The translations under genes and the position numbers were made by a program. This document shows, piece by piece, positions 5,834-6,732 of a DNA stretch of 6,732 nucleotides. Position 1 is the stretch's first letter. Every line of letters begins with the position of its first letter. The notes beneath the pieces were generated by a model, which made no database searches, had not been told where the DNA came from, and saw only the letters and a program-made list of their open reading frames with translations. The stretch spans positions 1 to 6,732 of the forward strand of contig CAAFRW010000028.1 in assembly GCA_900765575.1 (NCBI GenBank), written 5' to 3'. This DNA comes from Bacteroidaceae bacterium (GTDB taxonomy: Bacteria > Bacteroidota > Bacteroidia > Bacteroidales > Bacteroidaceae).

Positions 5834-6367
5834 TTAATATACGGGAATCCTTCTACGCATCACCAATAAAGCCGTAGGAAACGATACGAGAAATCCCGCA
5901 TAAAATATGTTTTGTGAAACAAGTTGCATGGTCAATTGGATAGGTGATAATTGCCGGAAAACATCCAATACACCATTCATCTGCTCTACGAGCGATTCCA
6001 TACCTTCCATTTTGCCCGCTTGTTGTAAAAGGAGCTCGTATGAACTAAACAAAAAACCATTATCAATATATTGAAAATAGATGTAATGTGCTACCGCAGT
6101 CAAAATAGAAGCGAACATATACATAAGAAAACAAAAGGCAAACGCCTTAAAAAAAGAGATATACCCTTCGCAATAACGGTCGCGAAAACGACGGACATAT
6201 ACATATCCGAGTACCGGAACACCGATAGTCAGTACCATAAAAAGCACTTCCAAAATAGGGAACTTCAATCCCATTGGAAAAAAGATAAACTTGAGAATCC
6301 AGTAAATCCCCATGTACGTGCCATACTGCATGGCATATCCTCGTAAGTTTGTTTTCACCTCGGCCAT
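5834..6367 (-). CDS. DUF4199-family membrane protein
   Basis: A 177-residue inner-membrane protein from the start MAEVKTNLRGYAMQYGTYMG. Four hydrophobic segments are visible at about residues 11-31, 38-58, 72-100 and 148-169, with a polar, glutamine- and glutamate-rich loop (KMEGMESLVEQMNGVLDVF) between the third and fourth. The pattern fits DUF4199, a Bacteroidetes family of unknown function often found beside a family 2 glycosyltransferase. An upstream ATG at 6394 would add nine residues, but that codon lies inside the -7 promoter box at 6399-6392. The ATG at 6367 has AGGAAG directly before it and is clearly the better start. First gene of the four-gene envelope operon. A role in handling the lipid-linked sugar made by the next gene is possible but unproven. 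Confidence 0.85.
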   Translation of the reverse strand: MAEVKTNLRGYAMQYGTYMGIYWILKFIFFPMGLKFPILEVLFMVLTIGVPVLGYVYVRRFRDRYCEGYISFFKAFAFCFLMYMFASILTAVAHYIYFQYIDNGFLFSSYELLLQQAGKMEGMESLVEQMNGVLDVFRQLSPIQLTMQLVSQNIFYAGFLVSFPTALLVMRRRIPVY

Positions 6368-6391
6368 CTTCCTATCTAAAAAAATCAGTTG

Positions 6392-6426
6392 CAAAAGTAG
6401 TATAATTTAGTAGAAGTAAAGCCAAA
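6392..6426 (-). promoter_or_regulatory. Bacteroidetes-type promoter of the DUF4199-glycosyltransferase operon
   Basis: On the minus strand TACTTTTG (6399-6392) matches the TAnnTTTG -7 box exactly, and TTTG (6426-6423) is a perfect -33 element at a slightly long 23-bp spacing. Transcription would begin near 6385, leaving a leader of about 18-20 nt before the ATG at 6367. Confidence 0.65.
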
Positions 6427-6558
6427 TAAGTACTTGAAAATGCTAAAAAGCATAGATTTATTTCCCGAATAAGAAAAAACTTCACTTTCTATACACATTT
6501 TAATTCATTGAGAGTTAGCCTCTTTCATATCCCATATACAAAAAAGAAAGAGAGACCC

Positions 6559-6589
6559 CTTGCAGAATAAGAGAAAATGTCTACCTTTG
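6559..6589 (+). promoter_or_regulatory. Bacteroidetes-type promoter of the SRP RNA gene
   Basis: TACCTTTG at 6582-6589 is an exact TAnnTTTG -7 box. CTTG at 6559-6562 is a one-mismatch -33 box with 19-bp spacing. The predicted start, near 6592-6597, coincides with the 5' strand of the SRP RNA closing stem. No gene or repeat of note is seen between this promoter and the divergent operon promoter (6427-6558). Confidence 0.75.
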
Positions 6590-6591
6590 CA

Positions 6592-6690
6592 GCCGGGTAA
6601 GTCCTATACGGCCAGCTCCCTGTGAATCCTCCAGGGCTTGATCGCAGCAAAGGTAATAGGTCGTAGCGGCGCGATGTAGATAGCTTACCC
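6592..6690 (+). ncRNA. ffs: Small bacterial signal recognition particle RNA (4.5S type)
   Basis: About 99 nt forming a single long hairpin. The closing stem GGGTAAG (6595-6601) pairs perfectly with CTTACCC (6684-6690). The conserved apical domain is recognisable as CTGTGAATCC, then CAGG (6632-6635), a 10-nt apical hairpin GCTTGATCGC, then AGCA (6646-6649) and AAGGTAA. These are the symmetric-loop residues contacted by Ffh. The 3' arm also holds GATGTAG, as in E. coli 4.5S RNA. The RNA binds Ffh and directs membrane proteins to the translocon. The apical loop differs from the usual GGAA tetraloop. Exact ends are inferred from the stem and the promoter. Only 4 nt separate it from the following tRNA. 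Confidence 0.85.
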
Positions 6691-6694
6691 ACTT

Positions 6695-6732
6695 GCCTCT
6701 TTAGCTCAGTTGGCCAGAGCACGTGATTTGTA
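6695..6732 (+). tRNA. tRNA-Thr (anticodon TGT), 5' part, cut by window edge
   Basis: The first 38 nt of a tRNA are present: the 5' acceptor strand GCCTCTT, TA at positions 8-9, the D-arm GCTC/GAGC around loop AGTTGGCCA, the 5' anticodon stem CGTGA, then TT and the anticodon TGT followed by A. TGT reads threonine codon ACA. The 3' half lies beyond the window, so acceptor pairing and any encoded CCA cannot be checked. Confidence 0.85.

Noticed and set aside
6440..6453. ATGCT-aaaa-AGCAT hairpin
   Set aside because: A 5-bp stem in AT-rich sequence is expected by chance and has no clear relation to either promoter.
6525..6722. Minus-strand open frame of 65 codons
   Set aside because: It is antisense to the SRP RNA and the tRNA and has no protein-like features.

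Overview
The window looks like chromosomal DNA from a Bacteroidales bacterium (Bacteroides or Parabacteroides-like). Three lines of evidence support this. The promoters that can be read have the Bacteroidetes -7 element TAnnTTTG (TATATTTG twice, TACTTTTG, TACCTTTG). Most genes lack a strong Shine-Dalgarno sequence. Several proteins belong to families typical of the phylum (DUF4199, and DUF6452- and DUF6048-like envelope proteins). The genus cannot be fixed from the sequence alone.

Layout: positions 1-259 (minus) hold the first 86 codons of an M3-family peptidyl-dipeptidase (dcp) that leaves the window. Upstream of it on the same strand is a Crp/Fnr-type regulator (308-985). A divergent promoter region (986-1171) separates that regulator from a MarC-family membrane protein (1172-1768, plus). 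marC converges with apbE, and the gap between them (1769-2036) contains an 82-bp nested palindromic repeat. Positions 2037-6367 are six minus-strand genes. In transcription order these are a DUF4199 membrane protein, a polyprenyl-phosphate type family 2 glycosyltransferase, a DUF6452-like lipoprotein, a DUF6048-like outer-membrane barrel, mntP (Mn2+ efflux) and apbE (FAD:protein FMN transferase). The first four are tightly packed (19-bp gap, ATGA overlap, 44-bp overlap). An intrinsic terminator then separates them from the mntP-apbE pair, which is spaced by 4 bp. Positions 6368-6558 are a divergent regulatory region. On the plus strand the small SRP RNA (ffs, about 6592-6690) follows, and only 4 nt later a tRNA-Thr(TGT) runs off the window end.

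How the parts fit: the four-gene cluster looks like an envelope module, with a membrane-anchored glycosyltransferase, a four-helix membrane protein, a lipoprotein and a barrel. The mntP-apbE pair concerns metal efflux and extracytoplasmic flavinylation. No defence system, mobile element or CRISPR array is present. The least explained items are the nested repeat at 1844-1925, the near-contiguous ffs/tRNA arrangement, and the coupled membrane-protein/glycosyltransferase/DUF operon.
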